Of a stretch of DNA of 55,566 bases, positions 45,601-53,320 are shown piece by piece. Origin of the DNA: Alphaproteobacteria bacterium (GTDB lineage Bacteria; Pseudomonadota; Alphaproteobacteria; Rhizobiales; Hyphomicrobiaceae); contig JAHJSN010000153.1 of assembly GCA_018830445.1 (NCBI GenBank), positions 1-55,566 on the forward strand, in the 5' to 3' direction. How positions within the stretch are numbered: position 1 is the stretch's first letter; each line of letters starts with the position of its first letter. The translations under genes and the position numbers were made by a program. The notes below the pieces were generated by a model. That model did no database searches, was not told the origin of the DNA, and saw only the letters and a list, made by a program, of their open reading frames with translations.

Positions 45601-46596
45601 CGCCGATTCACGCCCGACCCCGCCACCTCTCCAGGTCTGCGGCTCGGTCGTCTTGGAGACGAATTCGACGCCCGGGCGGACCTCGCAGTTTGCCGCCCTG
45701 AGATCCGTACCAAACCAGCTCACGACGAAGGATACATGTCCGACGTTCGGCAACTCTTCCTGCAACTGGTCGATCGCCACCTTCCAGTCGGTGCCGCCCT
45801 GGCCGGTATGGACGTTCTCGGCAATCGAACCGGCAATCCCGAATTTTAAATTGACGGGTTCTGGTGCGTAGACGAACTCGCCAGAACCAGGAATGAGAAC
45901 GATGCTCTTGATGGACTCGTTGAAGTCGTCAACCGCGCGGTGGACCTCGAATGAGAACTGCGGAATGCGGTTGCCGAACTCGGCGAGCGGCAGTCGCTCG
46001 AAGACGATGTAGGCCGTGCCGCGAAAAGCCGGAGTCGAATCGCTACCTTCAATAGATTCGATCAGCGAGTCTGGCGCCTGCCCTTCGCCGCCTTTACGCA
46101 ACCTGTGCGGATAACCTGACAGATCGAGTTCGGCGCCGTCGGCCCAAACCCGGCCGAGCCCCGAGATTTGACCTTCGCAGATCGCGATCGCGACATTGGC
46201 ATAGTAACGGTATTCCACCCGCTCCGAACTTGGGGCGCCGCTTGAGCCGCCAAGGCCCTTGCCGCTGCCGCCGCCATCGGTCGTGCGGATAATTTCTTCC
46301 TCGAAGTCGGTTGCCCAGATCACCTGGCCACCCAGGCGCACGCGGCCAAAGACGCGCGGGATCGGGGAACCCTCGCTAGATGCCGTGACATGCAGATCGC
46401 GAAGCCGCGGGCCTTCCACTGTGCGCGTTTCGCCGGAGGTCCCGAACAACGCCTGATCCACGTAGGACCCTGCCAGTGCACCGATCTGCGCGCCGATTGC
46501 CGCCCCGGAGATCGTGGCTCCAAGTACGCTTATGCCGGTGGGGAGCAATGCGCTTCCTACGGCCGCTCCCGCCACCGATAAGGCCAGTGTCGCCAT
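42622..46596 (-). CDS. GTA TIM-barrel tail fibre/host-specificity protein
   Basis: A 1324-residue protein of the GTA g15 family. N-terminal hydrophobic Gly/Ala-rich stretch (about 1-55), phage-tail-type domain, central glycoside-hydrolase-like TIM barrel (about 400-740; VTYAADWTEYFG, IDAVGIDCYWPLSDW, PIWLMEIGCPATDKGANQPNV read in parts), then a phage tip-attachment-like domain and a C-terminal part (about 900-1324) with fibronectin-like segments. In the Rhodobacter GTA this protein forms the spike and contacts the host envelope. ATG at 46596 overlaps the NlpC stop by one base (TGATG). Confidence 0.93.
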   Translation of the reverse strand: MATLALSVAGAAVGSALLPTGISVLGATISGAAIGAQIGALAGSYVDQALFGTSGETRTVEGPRLRDLHVTASSEGSPIPRVFGRVRLGGQVIWATDFEEEIIRTTDGGGSGKGLGGSSGAPSSERVEYRYYANVAIAICEGQISGLGRVWADGAELDLSGYPHRLRKGGEGQAPDSLIESIEGSDSTPAFRGTAYIVFERLPLAEFGNRIPQFSFEVHRAVDDFNESIKSIVLIPGSGEFVYAPEPVNLKFGIAGSIAENVHTGQGGTDWKVAIDQLQEELPNVGHVSFVVSWFGTDLRAANCEVRPGVEFVSKTTEPQTWRGGGVGRESAHLVSRRLGRPAYGGTPSDDSVIAAIRDLKQRGLAVTLTPFILMDVPAGNTLPDPYGETSQAPYPWRGRITCNPAPGLVGSPDKTAAAGAQIAAFVGSAQRSDFTIDGDTVNYSGPGEWSYRRMVLHQAHLAKAAGGVSSFLIGTELRGLSWIRDGASSYPFVTALRQLAADVKAILGASTKVTYAADWTEYFGHQPQDGTGDVYFHLDPLWSSPDIDAVGIDCYWPLSDWRDGRAHLDYVAGARSVYDLDYLSSNIAGGEGYDWYYASQSDRNQQVRTPISDGAGKPWVFRFKDARGWWENRHYNRPGGVEQATPTAWLAQMKPIWLMEIGCPATDKGANQPNVFVDPKSSENALPYYSEGRRDDLMQQRYLQALIHSLTPGMEGFQPGLNPGSSVYSGRMIDPNRMFVYCWDARPFPAFPFNLDVWGDGENWRLGHWLNGRLSGVPLAELVEALLLESGFDRGLTDGLAGIVPGYVVDRPMSVRDALQPLSLAYFFDAIETGDAIAFRHRGSQPAVAHLVEDAVVETAPEAPLISLTRAQETDLPASAKINYVSGATNYAQAVAEARRLIGASGRLAQAELPIVMEADQATGIVESWLYEAWAARERASFTVPPSFIELEPGDVVELERGTVNRPYRITEIADSGPRAVEARSIDPDVYDLVAAPPREGRSPAPPPSGTAKLVFLDLPLISGAEPASAGYAAAAQDPWPGIIALYGSPEASGFRLRSLLPAPAVMGATQTSLATAATSRIDHATKLQVSIATGQLASVTRTQLLAGANAAAVRGRDGLWEVLQFETAQLLGENYYELSGFLRGQAGTESALAGIGAAIDAGADFVMLDGAVARVDLGLDELRLPYQWRFGPANRELSDPSYAPEEHAFSGIGLRPLSPVHVRATRSTGGDIAVSWVRRTRIGGDSWDTLEVPLAEDFERYELDVLADDNSVVRTLPTVTTLAEYPAADQIADFGSLKQPCRIRIHQLSALYGRGAPATATV

Positions 46597-47054
46597 CAGA
46601 CCGTCACTCCTGGATACCGGAACGCACCGGCCACCCGGCGGCGCCACCAATTCGTCAACGAAACTTCCGAAACCGGCGCGCCCTCTATCGCGTGAACAAA
46701 CCGGTCTGGTTCGGTGAGGATGCCGCAGTGCTTCGCTGGAAGCCGTTCGCGATAGCGGAACACCAAGACGTCACCGGGGGCTAGCTCGTTACGCGCCACT
46801 TCATGGAAGTGCCGGCGAGCAGCTTCGAGCAAGGTTTCATCCCCAGCTGCCGACCAATCCCTCGTGTACGCTGACATTCGCTCCGGCTCGGTTCCATAAA
46901 GCTCACGCCAGACGCCGCGGACCAGGCCGAGGCAGTCGGTGCCGGTTCCGCGCAGGCTCGCTTGATGGTGGTAGGGGGTGCCGATCCATTCGCGAGCGAT
47001 CGCCACGACTTCCCCGCCGCACAGATGGCGCGGCAAGTCCCGGACGTTGATCAT
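46596..47054 (-). CDS. GTA NlpC/P60 cell wall peptidase
   Basis: A 152-residue NlpC/P60 cysteine peptidase of the phage/GTA type. Catalytic C41 in GTGTDCLGLVRGVW; H109 (AKHCGIL) and H121 (VHAIEG) are the His candidates, the pattern fitting GTA g14. It opens the peptidoglycan during delivery. ATG at 47054; no strong Shine-Dalgarno, so translation may depend on the upstream gene, 38 bases away. Confidence 0.92.
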   Translation of the reverse strand: MINVRDLPRHLCGGEVVAIAREWIGTPYHHQASLRGTGTDCLGLVRGVWRELYGTEPERMSAYTRDWSAAGDETLLEAARRHFHEVARNELAPGDVLVFRYRERLPAKHCGILTEPDRFVHAIEGAPVSEVSLTNWWRRRVAGAFRYPGVTV

Positions 47055-47092
47055 TGTGGAGTAGCTTTCGGTTGCTGCCGGCTGTTGTTCGT

Positions 47093-47965
47093 TCAGCGCC
47101 GCGTGCCGGGCCGCGTGGCGTGGGACGCCAGAAAATCGTTCCCGGGGATGTGAGGGAACCCGCGAAAATTGACCGCGTTGGAGAACTTCTTCCGACAGGT
47201 CGCAATCGTCTTGTCGCAGCCCGCCTGGATGTCGAATGTTGTTCCTGGCGTGAGAGGTTCGCGCACCGGCTCCCAGCATTCGACCGTGACAACGCCATTG
47301 CGCTTCGAGTGCGATTTGACCTCAAGTTTCTGGCCGATTGCCGGCCCGCTGGTAAACTCAACCAGTCCGCGGCTGAAGAAATCGCTGGCGAAGGCGTTAA
47401 TGCCGTCGGCGGTGAAGTTGCGCGAAGAGATGAACTCGAACGCTGTGCCGCTGCCAAGGTAGGCGGCCTGGTTCAAGTCGATCTTGCAGCGATTGTCGCC
47501 GAGATCCGCATCGCAAGTGTACTGGTAAAGCCTGCCCTTGGGCTGCTGCAGGTAGTGGGCCAGCCCGCGGACTTCCGCCTTGAAAATCGTTCCGGCCCGG
47601 CTCACCTCGCCGAGACTTCCGGTGCGCATCAAAATCCGGTTTGCCGGCTCCGACCAATCGACGCGGAAGATCTCGACGGCGGCGTCGTCATAGAAGCCGG
47701 CTGCGAGATCGGCTTCGGCGAGTTTCTCCGACGAGAGAGCTCCGGTCACCTCGAGGTTGTCGACCCCGAGGCCGACGCTTTCGTTGATCTCGCTTGCGGT
47801 AAATCCAGCGGCCGCTTCGAAACTGGTGTTGTCGAAGACGATATCCCGGTCATGGTCGGTAAACCCCATCGCAACGCCGTCCCGCCGGGTGACGCGCCAA
47901 CACCAGCAAAGTGTCGTAACGCCGCTGTCGAGGCTCGCGCGCAGGCCTGCAGGGATATCCTTCAT
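47093..47965 (-). CDS. GTA hub protein (DUF2163)
   Basis: A 290-residue DUF2163 protein. N-terminal KDIPAGLRASLDSGVTTLCWCW and a C-terminal half with several cysteines: YTCDADLGDNRCKIDL and QAGCDKTIATCRKKFSN. In the Rhodobacter GTA structure the g13 hub binds an iron-sulfur cluster through such cysteines; conservation here suggests the same. ATG at 47965 overlaps the stop of the DUF2460 gene (ATGA, 47962-47965). The open frame extends far upstream through the DUF2460 gene but without homology. Confidence 0.92.
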   Translation of the reverse strand: MKDIPAGLRASLDSGVTTLCWCWRVTRRDGVAMGFTDHDRDIVFDNTSFEAAAGFTASEINESVGLGVDNLEVTGALSSEKLAEADLAAGFYDDAAVEIFRVDWSEPANRILMRTGSLGEVSRAGTIFKAEVRGLAHYLQQPKGRLYQYTCDADLGDNRCKIDLNQAAYLGSGTAFEFISSRNFTADGINAFASDFFSRGLVEFTSGPAIGQKLEVKSHSKRNGVVTVECWEPVREPLTPGTTFDIQAGCDKTIATCRKKFSNAVNFRGFPHIPGNDFLASHATRPGTRR

Positions 47966-48600
47966 AGGCGTATCTCGACGATCGGAATTGAAGGAATTGC
48001 GCCCGCACGGAAGCCCTGGATGTTGATTTCCAGCATGTCTGTGTCGAAGCGCACCGGCACGTCGAATTCGAATCCTGCCGTAACACTCGCGCCGATTGCG
48101 GGAACGCGCGCCGGCTGAAAGACGATCGACCCGGTCACGGCGTCGGTGATGAAGTCGGATGCTTCGATCTGCTCGACACCGTCGACGGCCACCTTTATGG
48201 AACCAACGACAGGTTTCCTGATGCGGCGTGTCCAGGGCGCATAGGTGCTGCCGTATGTCTTCACCAGATCGAACGATACCGTCGCCGCATCGCCAGTGCC
48301 GATCACCTGATCCAGCGCGCCCGTCAGATGGCCCGGCTCGCACGACTTCCAATCGGTGTGGTCGCGCCAGCGAAATCCAAACAATCGGCCCCTGCGCTCT
48401 TCGAAGAACTCGATGACCTGATGCAGGTCGTCGAGGGAGCGCACGCCGTAACCTGCGTTGTAGCTGCGCCGGGAATCGGCCCATCGGCTATTGCGCTGTT
48501 CGTAACCCGAGCCGAGGACCACCACATCGGTGCGCCGTTCCGGTCCGCCTTGCGCGCCGAGCGATATCCCGATTGGGAATCGCACATCATGAAACGCCAT
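47962..48600 (-). CDS. GTA distal tail protein (DUF2460)
   Basis: A 212-residue DUF2460 protein (GTA g12, TIGR02217). Starts MAFHDVRFPIGISLGAQGGPERRT and contains RGRLFGFRWRDHTDW, both typical of the family. It forms the ring joining tail tube and baseplate hub. 30 bp after the tape-measure gene. Confidence 0.94.
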   Translation of the reverse strand: MAFHDVRFPIGISLGAQGGPERRTDVVVLGSGYEQRNSRWADSRRSYNAGYGVRSLDDLHQVIEFFEERRGRLFGFRWRDHTDWKSCEPGHLTGALDQVIGTGDAATVSFDLVKTYGSTYAPWTRRIRKPVVGSIKVAVDGVEQIEASDFITDAVTGSIVFQPARVPAIGASVTAGFEFDVPVRFDTDMLEINIQGFRAGAIPSIPIVEIRL

Positions 48601-48630
48601 CAGGAGTTCTCCTCATTCGCGACCTTCCGC

Positions 48631-49218
48631 TCAAAGGTTTCTCTGACCGAGTGAGACCGCGCGGCTCAGCATTGCGGCAACCTGCGTTTCGGATCGGCGG
48701 AAGCTTGCTGCGTCCGGCGTCGAAACGTTGAATGTCACATTCACCCCTCCGCCGGCCGACTGCGCCGCCACGCCGAGACGTCCATCTGGACCGCGCGCCA
48801 ACGGAAGGATTGCTTCTGCGCCGCGTTCACCAGCCAGGCCGACGCCGCCGCCGGTTAGCGGAAAGCGGGCCGGGCTTGAGATGATGCCACCATGGGCGAA
48901 CGGCACCGGCAGCGGGCTCGCCGCGACGCCTCCACCGCCAACGCCGCCGGCGAACAAGCCCGATAGAAGATTTCCGAATCCCTGCTCCAATGGCTTGAAG
49001 GCGGCCTTCAAAGCGATCTTTGACAGGTCGAGTCCCAAGCTTCGGAATACCTCACCCAAGCTCTTGCCCTTGATCGCGATCCCGTCGAATGCACTCGACA
49101 TGGCGCTTGAGAATTGGCGGCCCAGGCTTGAAGCCGTCGACAGTTCCTTTTGCAGGGCCGATGTGTCAGCGTCGACGACGACGGTCCATGTCTCTATCGA
49201 GGTGTCAAATTCGTCCAT
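48631..49218 (-). CDS. GTA short tail tape measure protein
   Basis: A 195-residue protein with an N-terminal coiled region, a hydrophobic Gly-rich centre (GFGNLLSGLFAGGVGGGG), and LAGERGAEAILPLARGPDGRLGV, the usual C-terminal motif of phage tape-measure proteins. Its short length agrees with the short tails of GTAs. ATG at 49218 lies three bases after the stop of the previous gene. Confidence 0.88.
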   Translation of the reverse strand: MDEFDTSIETWTVVVDADTSALQKELSTASSLGRQFSSAMSSAFDGIAIKGKSLGEVFRSLGLDLSKIALKAAFKPLEQGFGNLLSGLFAGGVGGGGVAASPLPVPFAHGGIISSPARFPLTGGGVGLAGERGAEAILPLARGPDGRLGVAAQSAGGGVNVTFNVSTPDAASFRRSETQVAAMLSRAVSLGQRNL

Positions 49219-49221
49219 TGT

Positions 49222-49395
49222 CTACTCCTGGTCGGGGAAGCGCTGCATCAGGCTCTCGAAGTCGTTGCGCATGATTGGGGTTACCGGGCCGTCGAGCCCC
49301 AAGCGCCCGCGTAAAGCGGCTGCGAGTTCGCGCGGTGTCATTGCCCAGAAATCTGACGGCGACATGCCAAGCAGGCCGAGGCCTGCGGCGATCAC
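49222..49395 (-). CDS. GTA tail assembly protein, rcc01693/TIGR02216 type
   Basis: A 57-residue protein containing MSPSDFWAMTPRELAAAL, the hallmark of this small GTA family, and a C-terminal DFESLMQRFPDQE. The start is taken as GTG at 49395, which forms a GTGA overlap with the upstream gene stop (49392-49395); the frame continues further upstream (ending RPFPWDD) without a good start codon, and family members usually include that PWD segment, so a non-standard start is possible. Confidence 0.75.
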   Translation of the reverse strand: MIAAGLGLLGMSPSDFWAMTPRELAAALRGRLGLDGPVTPIMRNDFESLMQRFPDQE

Positions 49396-49775
49396 GTCGT
49401 CCCAGGGAAAGGGCCGGGAGACGCGCTTTCCCCCGCTTCTACAGAAGTGATGTGCTGTCCGGCATCGCCGGCGGAAAACGTTGCGCGCAGCAGCCTCGCG
49501 ACGATGTCGACGTAGCCGGCCGCACCGTTGTCTGCCCGCATCTCGGCGACCGCTTCGTCGTCAATTGCATGCCCGCCGCCGCGAAGTCCTGCTGCAATGA
49601 TTTTCATCGCGTCGCGGGAGCGTATGCGACCCTCTTCGAAACGCCGGGCGAGCGCCACCATGTCGTCGGCACCGAAGGCGTCCTCCAGTTCAGCGAGCGC
49701 GCCGAGCGTCAGGCAAAGCCGATAGGACTTCCCGTCGAGGCGCGCCTCGATCTCACCGCGGTGGCGGTTGGCCAT
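49392..49775 (-). CDS. GTA family protein (DUF3356-like, g10)
   Basis: A 127-residue protein beginning RHRGEIEARLDGKSYRLCLTLGALAELEDAFG, read in parts, which is typical of the gene transfer agent g10 / tail-chaperone family. Probably a tail assembly chaperone acting with the following small gene; the overlap between them (with a different frame open across the junction) resembles the coding arrangement of phage tail chaperone pairs. ATG at 49775, ten bases after the tail-tube gene. Confidence 0.88.
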   Translation of the reverse strand: MANRHRGEIEARLDGKSYRLCLTLGALAELEDAFGADDMVALARRFEEGRIRSRDAMKIIAAGLRGGGHAIDDEAVAEMRADNGAAGYVDIVARLLRATFSAGDAGQHITSVEAGESASPGPFPGTT

Positions 49776-49785
49776 TGCACGCTCC

Positions 49786-50199
49786 TCAAACAGACGCGAA
49801 GATTATTTCGCCGGCGCTTTCAAGCGTCAGGTCGAAAGTGAGTTCGCCATCGTGGCGGCCTGCGAATTCAAGCGAGGTCACTTGGAACGGCCCCGTCGCG
49901 GTTCCGAAATCCGGTATTGCGACCTGCCAGGCACGCACGGTTCCGTTGAAGAAATACCCGCGAACCGTTTCATCTGACGCTGCATCCTTGAAAATTCCGG
50001 CGCCAGACAGGCGTGCACTCTTGATGCCGCCACCGTCGAGAAGTTCGCGCCACTCTCCGGCCGATTCCTGGTGAGTGATGTCAATCGATTCCGAGTTGAA
50101 CGACAAGGTTCGGGTTCTCAGTCCCGCGACCGTCGTGAAATTGCCCAGGCCGTCGCTATCGACCTTGAGTAGAAGATCCTTGCCCTTCTGCGCCGCCAT
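49786..50199 (-). CDS. GTA major tail (tube) protein, TP901-1 family
   Basis: A 137-residue tail-tube protein: MAAQKGKDLLLKVDSDGLG, TRTLSFNSESIDITHQES and GELTFDLTLESAGEI fit the TP901-1/GTA g9 family. Stacks as hexameric rings. Good RBS region (AAGGAGCCACTGAATC upstream) with ATG at 50199. Confidence 0.93.
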   Translation of the reverse strand: MAAQKGKDLLLKVDSDGLGNFTTVAGLRTRTLSFNSESIDITHQESAGEWRELLDGGGIKSARLSGAGIFKDAASDETVRGYFFNGTVRAWQVAIPDFGTATGPFQVTSLEFAGRHDGELTFDLTLESAGEIIFASV

Positions 50200-50285
50200 G
50201 ATTCAGTGGCTCCTTTCTATCGCTTGGATTGTTCAGGTTCGTCATGCGTGCCGGGGGCCGGCATATCTTGATGAGCCCGTCTTGG

Positions 50286-50696
50286 TCATGCGACCGGTTC
50301 GGTTACTGCCCGATAGCGGAGGATGCCCCGATAAGTTTCGCCGTCGATTTCGCGGCGGCTTTCGGAGAACTCGTGCCGCAAGTTGACGAGTTGGTGTCCG
50401 TCGAGAGCGAGGCTTGCGTCATGGAGAGCGTCTTCCATCAGCCCCATCGCTTCCTCGACTTCACGCCGCCCGTTTTCGCGGGACCAGATGTGCAGCGTAA
50501 ATATATGCTCGTGTCCCGGCTCGCCGCCGGTCGACCAGTCGCGCACCTGCGACTGACCGAACGTCACGTAGGGGAAGTCGGCATCGCGCGGCACGTCGTC
50601 GTAGATGCGGCCCGATCCGATCAGAGCCGTCAGCGGTGCTGCACCGGAAAGCGTTGCGAACACTGCTTTCTGGAGCGCCCATTGCGCACTCGTCAT
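50286..50696 (-). CDS. GTA tail terminator (DUF3168)
   Basis: A 136-residue DUF3168 protein: WALQKAVFATLSGAAPLTALIG, IYDDVPRDADFPYVTFGQ and HIFTLHIWSRENGRREVEEAM are characteristic. It closes the tail end that meets the head (GTA g8). AAGGAGG lies just before ATG at 50696. Confidence 0.93.
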   Translation of the reverse strand: MTSAQWALQKAVFATLSGAAPLTALIGSGRIYDDVPRDADFPYVTFGQSQVRDWSTGGEPGHEHIFTLHIWSRENGRREVEEAMGLMEDALHDASLALDGHQLVNLRHEFSESRREIDGETYRGILRYRAVTEPVA

Positions 50697-50708
50697 GTTG
50701 GTTCCTCC

Positions 50709-50906
50709 TTATCCCGGGCGCACTCGAAAGATCTTCCTCGACCTGCGTCGCTGTGGCTGCGCGTTCCCCGTCAAATCGACACGCTCGCGGTCCGCGCGCA
50801 GCAGCAAGGATTGCTGTCCCCTCGCCAACAACCTGTCGCGCAATCTGGCCACGTTCGCGCTGCCGAGCCGCGAGTTCATTCCTTTGATGCGGGTGGCAAT
50901 CCTCAC
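50709..50906 (-). CDS. Small gene between stopper and tail terminator
   Basis: A 65-residue basic protein starting with GTG at 50906, which overlaps the stopper stop as GTGA (50903-50906), the same coupling used elsewhere in the cluster. N-terminus RIATRIKGMNSRLGSANVARL, C-terminus strongly Arg-rich. In phages this place often carries an HK97 gp10-like head-tail joining gene of about 130 residues; this could be a shortened remnant. No domain can be confirmed. Confidence 0.5.
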   Translation of the reverse strand: MRIATRIKGMNSRLGSANVARLRDRLLARGQQSLLLRADRERVDLTGNAQPQRRRSRKIFRVRPG

Positions 50907-51241
50907 AGGTCGCGCTCCTCGATCAGGCAGCGCAGGAAACGGCGGCGCTCGTCGATGTCGAAGACCGCCTTGATATCGAACAGCCGGGTGCCGAGGCGCA
51001 TGCGCAATTCGGGGCCGAGATCGCTGCGGTAGCGCAGAACCGCTTCGTGGCTGACGCTACCGGCTACCGCGTCGGCCTCGGTGCGTTCGGCTCCACTCAA
51101 CGGTCTGAGCCTTGCCCAGACCTGCGCGACTTCAATCCAGCTTTCGATGGCGCCGCCACCACCGTCACCGACGCGCACGGGCTCCTCGATCGCGATCCGC
51201 TGGCGCAGATCTCCGATCCTGATTTCCGAAAAATCGTTCAT
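50903..51241 (-). CDS. GTA head-tail adaptor/stopper
   Basis: A 112-residue phage head-tail adaptor (SPP1 gp16/HK97-type). Family features: IGDLRQRIAIEEPVRVGDGGGGAIESW, AQVWARLRPLSGAE and RMRLGTRLFDIKAVFDIDERRRFL, read in parts. GTA g7. Start overlaps the previous gene stop by four bases (ATGA). Confidence 0.92.
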   Translation of the reverse strand: MNDFSEIRIGDLRQRIAIEEPVRVGDGGGGAIESWIEVAQVWARLRPLSGAERTEADAVAGSVSHEAVLRYRSDLGPELRMRLGTRLFDIKAVFDIDERRRFLRCLIEERDL

Positions 51242-51813
51242 ATCCGCGCCTGCCGGTAAGGCTTCAGGAGACGCGAAACGGCAGCGGGAATGGCAACATC
51301 CGGCGTCCCGATCTCAACGGGATCGCGGTGCTCGTACCAATGCGCTATCAGCAACAACAGCGCCTGGCGGATGGGAGCGGGGACTTCCGCGGCATTGCCG
51401 CCGTAGCCGGCGACAAAGGCGATCTCGATGCCGTTGGCGGCACGACCCGGCTGCGGCAGGCCGCCGCCTTCTGCCACGATGCGGCCGGGATTGGACACGG
51501 CATCGACAACGTATCTATCCGTGCCGACGAGCGCGGATGCACCTGCTGCGTCGTAGATCCTTATCTCGGTCACCGATTGAAGCGGGCGCAAGGGGATGCG
51601 CACCTGTTGTCCCTTCGGCCAGTTATCGAGCAGCAGCTTCCAGGATTGCGTTACGAGCGCAAGTCCGAGTGCGGCTTCGATATGCAGGCGCGATGTCAGG
51701 ATCAGGCTCGATATCAGCGCATCTTCGCTGGTGCCGTCGACGCGCATGTGGTCCTTGGCTTCGGCAAGCGATATCGGCTCGACGGCCGGTCCGGAAATTT
51801 GTTGCAGTGCCAT
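51238..51813 (-). CDS. GTA head-tail connector (gp6-like adaptor)
   Basis: A 191-residue protein with EPISLAEAKDHMRVDGTSED near the N-terminus and APIRQALLLLIAHWYEHRDPV near the C-terminus, signatures of the gp6-like/phiE125 gp8 adaptor. It forms the ring under the portal. The ATG at 51813 is used; the frame upstream is open but unlike the family. Confidence 0.92.
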   Translation of the reverse strand: MALQQISGPAVEPISLAEAKDHMRVDGTSEDALISSLILTSRLHIEAALGLALVTQSWKLLLDNWPKGQQVRIPLRPLQSVTEIRIYDAAGASALVGTDRYVVDAVSNPGRIVAEGGGLPQPGRAANGIEIAFVAGYGGNAAEVPAPIRQALLLLIAHWYEHRDPVEIGTPDVAIPAAVSRLLKPYRQARI

Positions 51814-52025
51814 CGAGCCCACCTCACTTTGATTTTGACGGATTGATTTCGCGGGGAATCGTGAAGCCAAAAGCTGAAACGGCGCCGGCCCATCTCGCGA
51901 AAGGGGCACAGCGCCGTTTCAGAGTTGCGCGCACGTGGGAGGAGAAGCGTGCGCGGTTGGCAATGCAGGGCGGCGGAATTGCACCGGCCGCCCCTGGTTG
52001 TGTCACCGCTCCCGATCGAAGCGGA

Positions 52026-53273
52026 TTAAATGCCGAACTTGAGAAGCTTGATCGCTTCGAAGTCCTGGATGCCGCCGCCGACGCGCTTGGTCGTGTAGAA
52101 CAGCACGTAGGGCTTGGCCGAGTAGGGATCGCGCAGCACGCGGATGCCGACACGGTCGACGATGAGATAGCCGCGACGGAAATCGCCGAAGGCCACCGAA
52201 TGGCTGTTGGCGGCGATGTCGGGCATGTCCTCGGATTCGGCGACGGGGAAGCCCATCAGCGTCGAGGGTTCGCCCGGGCGGGCTGCCGGCTGCCACAGGT
52301 AGCTGCCGTCGGCGTCCTTCATCTTGCGGATCTCGGCCTGGGTCGAGCGGTTCATGACGAAGTGGGCATTGCCGCGGTAGCCGGAACGGACCGAGTAGAT
52401 CAGATCGACGAGGACGTCGCTCGGGTCGGCGGCCGGGAAGGCGCCTGCCACGCCGGTCGCGACCGTTCCGACATTGCCCCAGGTCCAAGAGGCGTTATCG
52501 ACGGTTGTGTAGTCAAGAAACCCCTTCGGCTTGTTGACGCCATCGCCGACAACGAAGGCGGTGCCTTCCTGTTCGGCAAACGCGATGCGGACTTCCTCGG
52601 CGAGCCACTCGTCGATGTTGACGGCCGAGTCATCAAGCAGGCTCGCGGTCGCCGCCGGCATGGCGTAGAGTTCCATCGTCGGGAACGAGAGTTCGGCCAG
52701 CGTCGGCGTGTTGGTCTGGGTGCGCGGGGCCGTCTCGCCGACCCAGCCGGTTTCTGGACCGGTGATCGCGAATGGCCGCTTGTAGACCGACCCTGAGACC
52801 TGCCGGATTCCCGCAATCGCGCGGATCGGGGAGATGTCCTTCAGCGCGCGGTTGACGGTGGCTTCGGTTTCGTCGGGGATCAGATAACCGCCGTCGGGAT
52901 CGGAGCCGACGGACAGCGCCTTGCCTTCCAGTTCGCGAAGCGCGCCGGTCTCGCCACTCCTGACATAGCGGTGGAACGCCGACTTGTGCTGCATCTGGTT
53001 TGTCGAGGTTTTGCGCTCGGTACCGTCGTGGCCCATCGGGGGGCGCGCCGCCTTGACTGACAGTTCGTCGACGCGGCGCTTGTTGGCGTCGAGCGCGCGG
53101 TTGATGCGCTCCAGTTTGTCGCTTGTCAGCACGTCGACCGACATGCGCTGTTCCATTTCCTGCAGGCGCACCTCGTTCTCGGCCTTGAAAGCCTCGAAGG
53201 CGGTCATGAATTCGTCGAAGGCCATGGCAACATCGTTGCCGGTCGCCTTCGTTTCCAGTGCCGGATCGGTCAT
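52026..53273 (-). CDS. GTA major capsid protein (HK97 fold)
   Basis: A 415-residue HK97-type capsid protein. N-terminal coiled delta domain (about 10-75, DEFMTAFEAFKAENEVRLQEMEQRM, read in parts), cleaved by the protease; mature part from about 110, with SDPDGGYLIPDETEATVNRAL, VYKRPFAITGPETGWVGE, and a C-terminal FGDFRRGYLIVDRVGIRVLRDPY. ATG at 53273 is preferred over 53291 because AAGGA lies at proper distance before it. Confidence 0.95.
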   Translation of the reverse strand: MTDPALETKATGNDVAMAFDEFMTAFEAFKAENEVRLQEMEQRMSVDVLTSDKLERINRALDANKRRVDELSVKAARPPMGHDGTERKTSTNQMQHKSAFHRYVRSGETGALRELEGKALSVGSDPDGGYLIPDETEATVNRALKDISPIRAIAGIRQVSGSVYKRPFAITGPETGWVGETAPRTQTNTPTLAELSFPTMELYAMPAATASLLDDSAVNIDEWLAEEVRIAFAEQEGTAFVVGDGVNKPKGFLDYTTVDNASWTWGNVGTVATGVAGAFPAADPSDVLVDLIYSVRSGYRGNAHFVMNRSTQAEIRKMKDADGSYLWQPAARPGEPSTLMGFPVAESEDMPDIAANSHSVAFGDFRRGYLIVDRVGIRVLRDPYSAKPYVLFYTTKRVGGGIQDFEAIKLLKFGI

Positions 53274-53320
53274 CGCTTCAGTCCTTTCCATCTTTGCATC
53301 ATCCTCGTCTCGTTTCGGGG

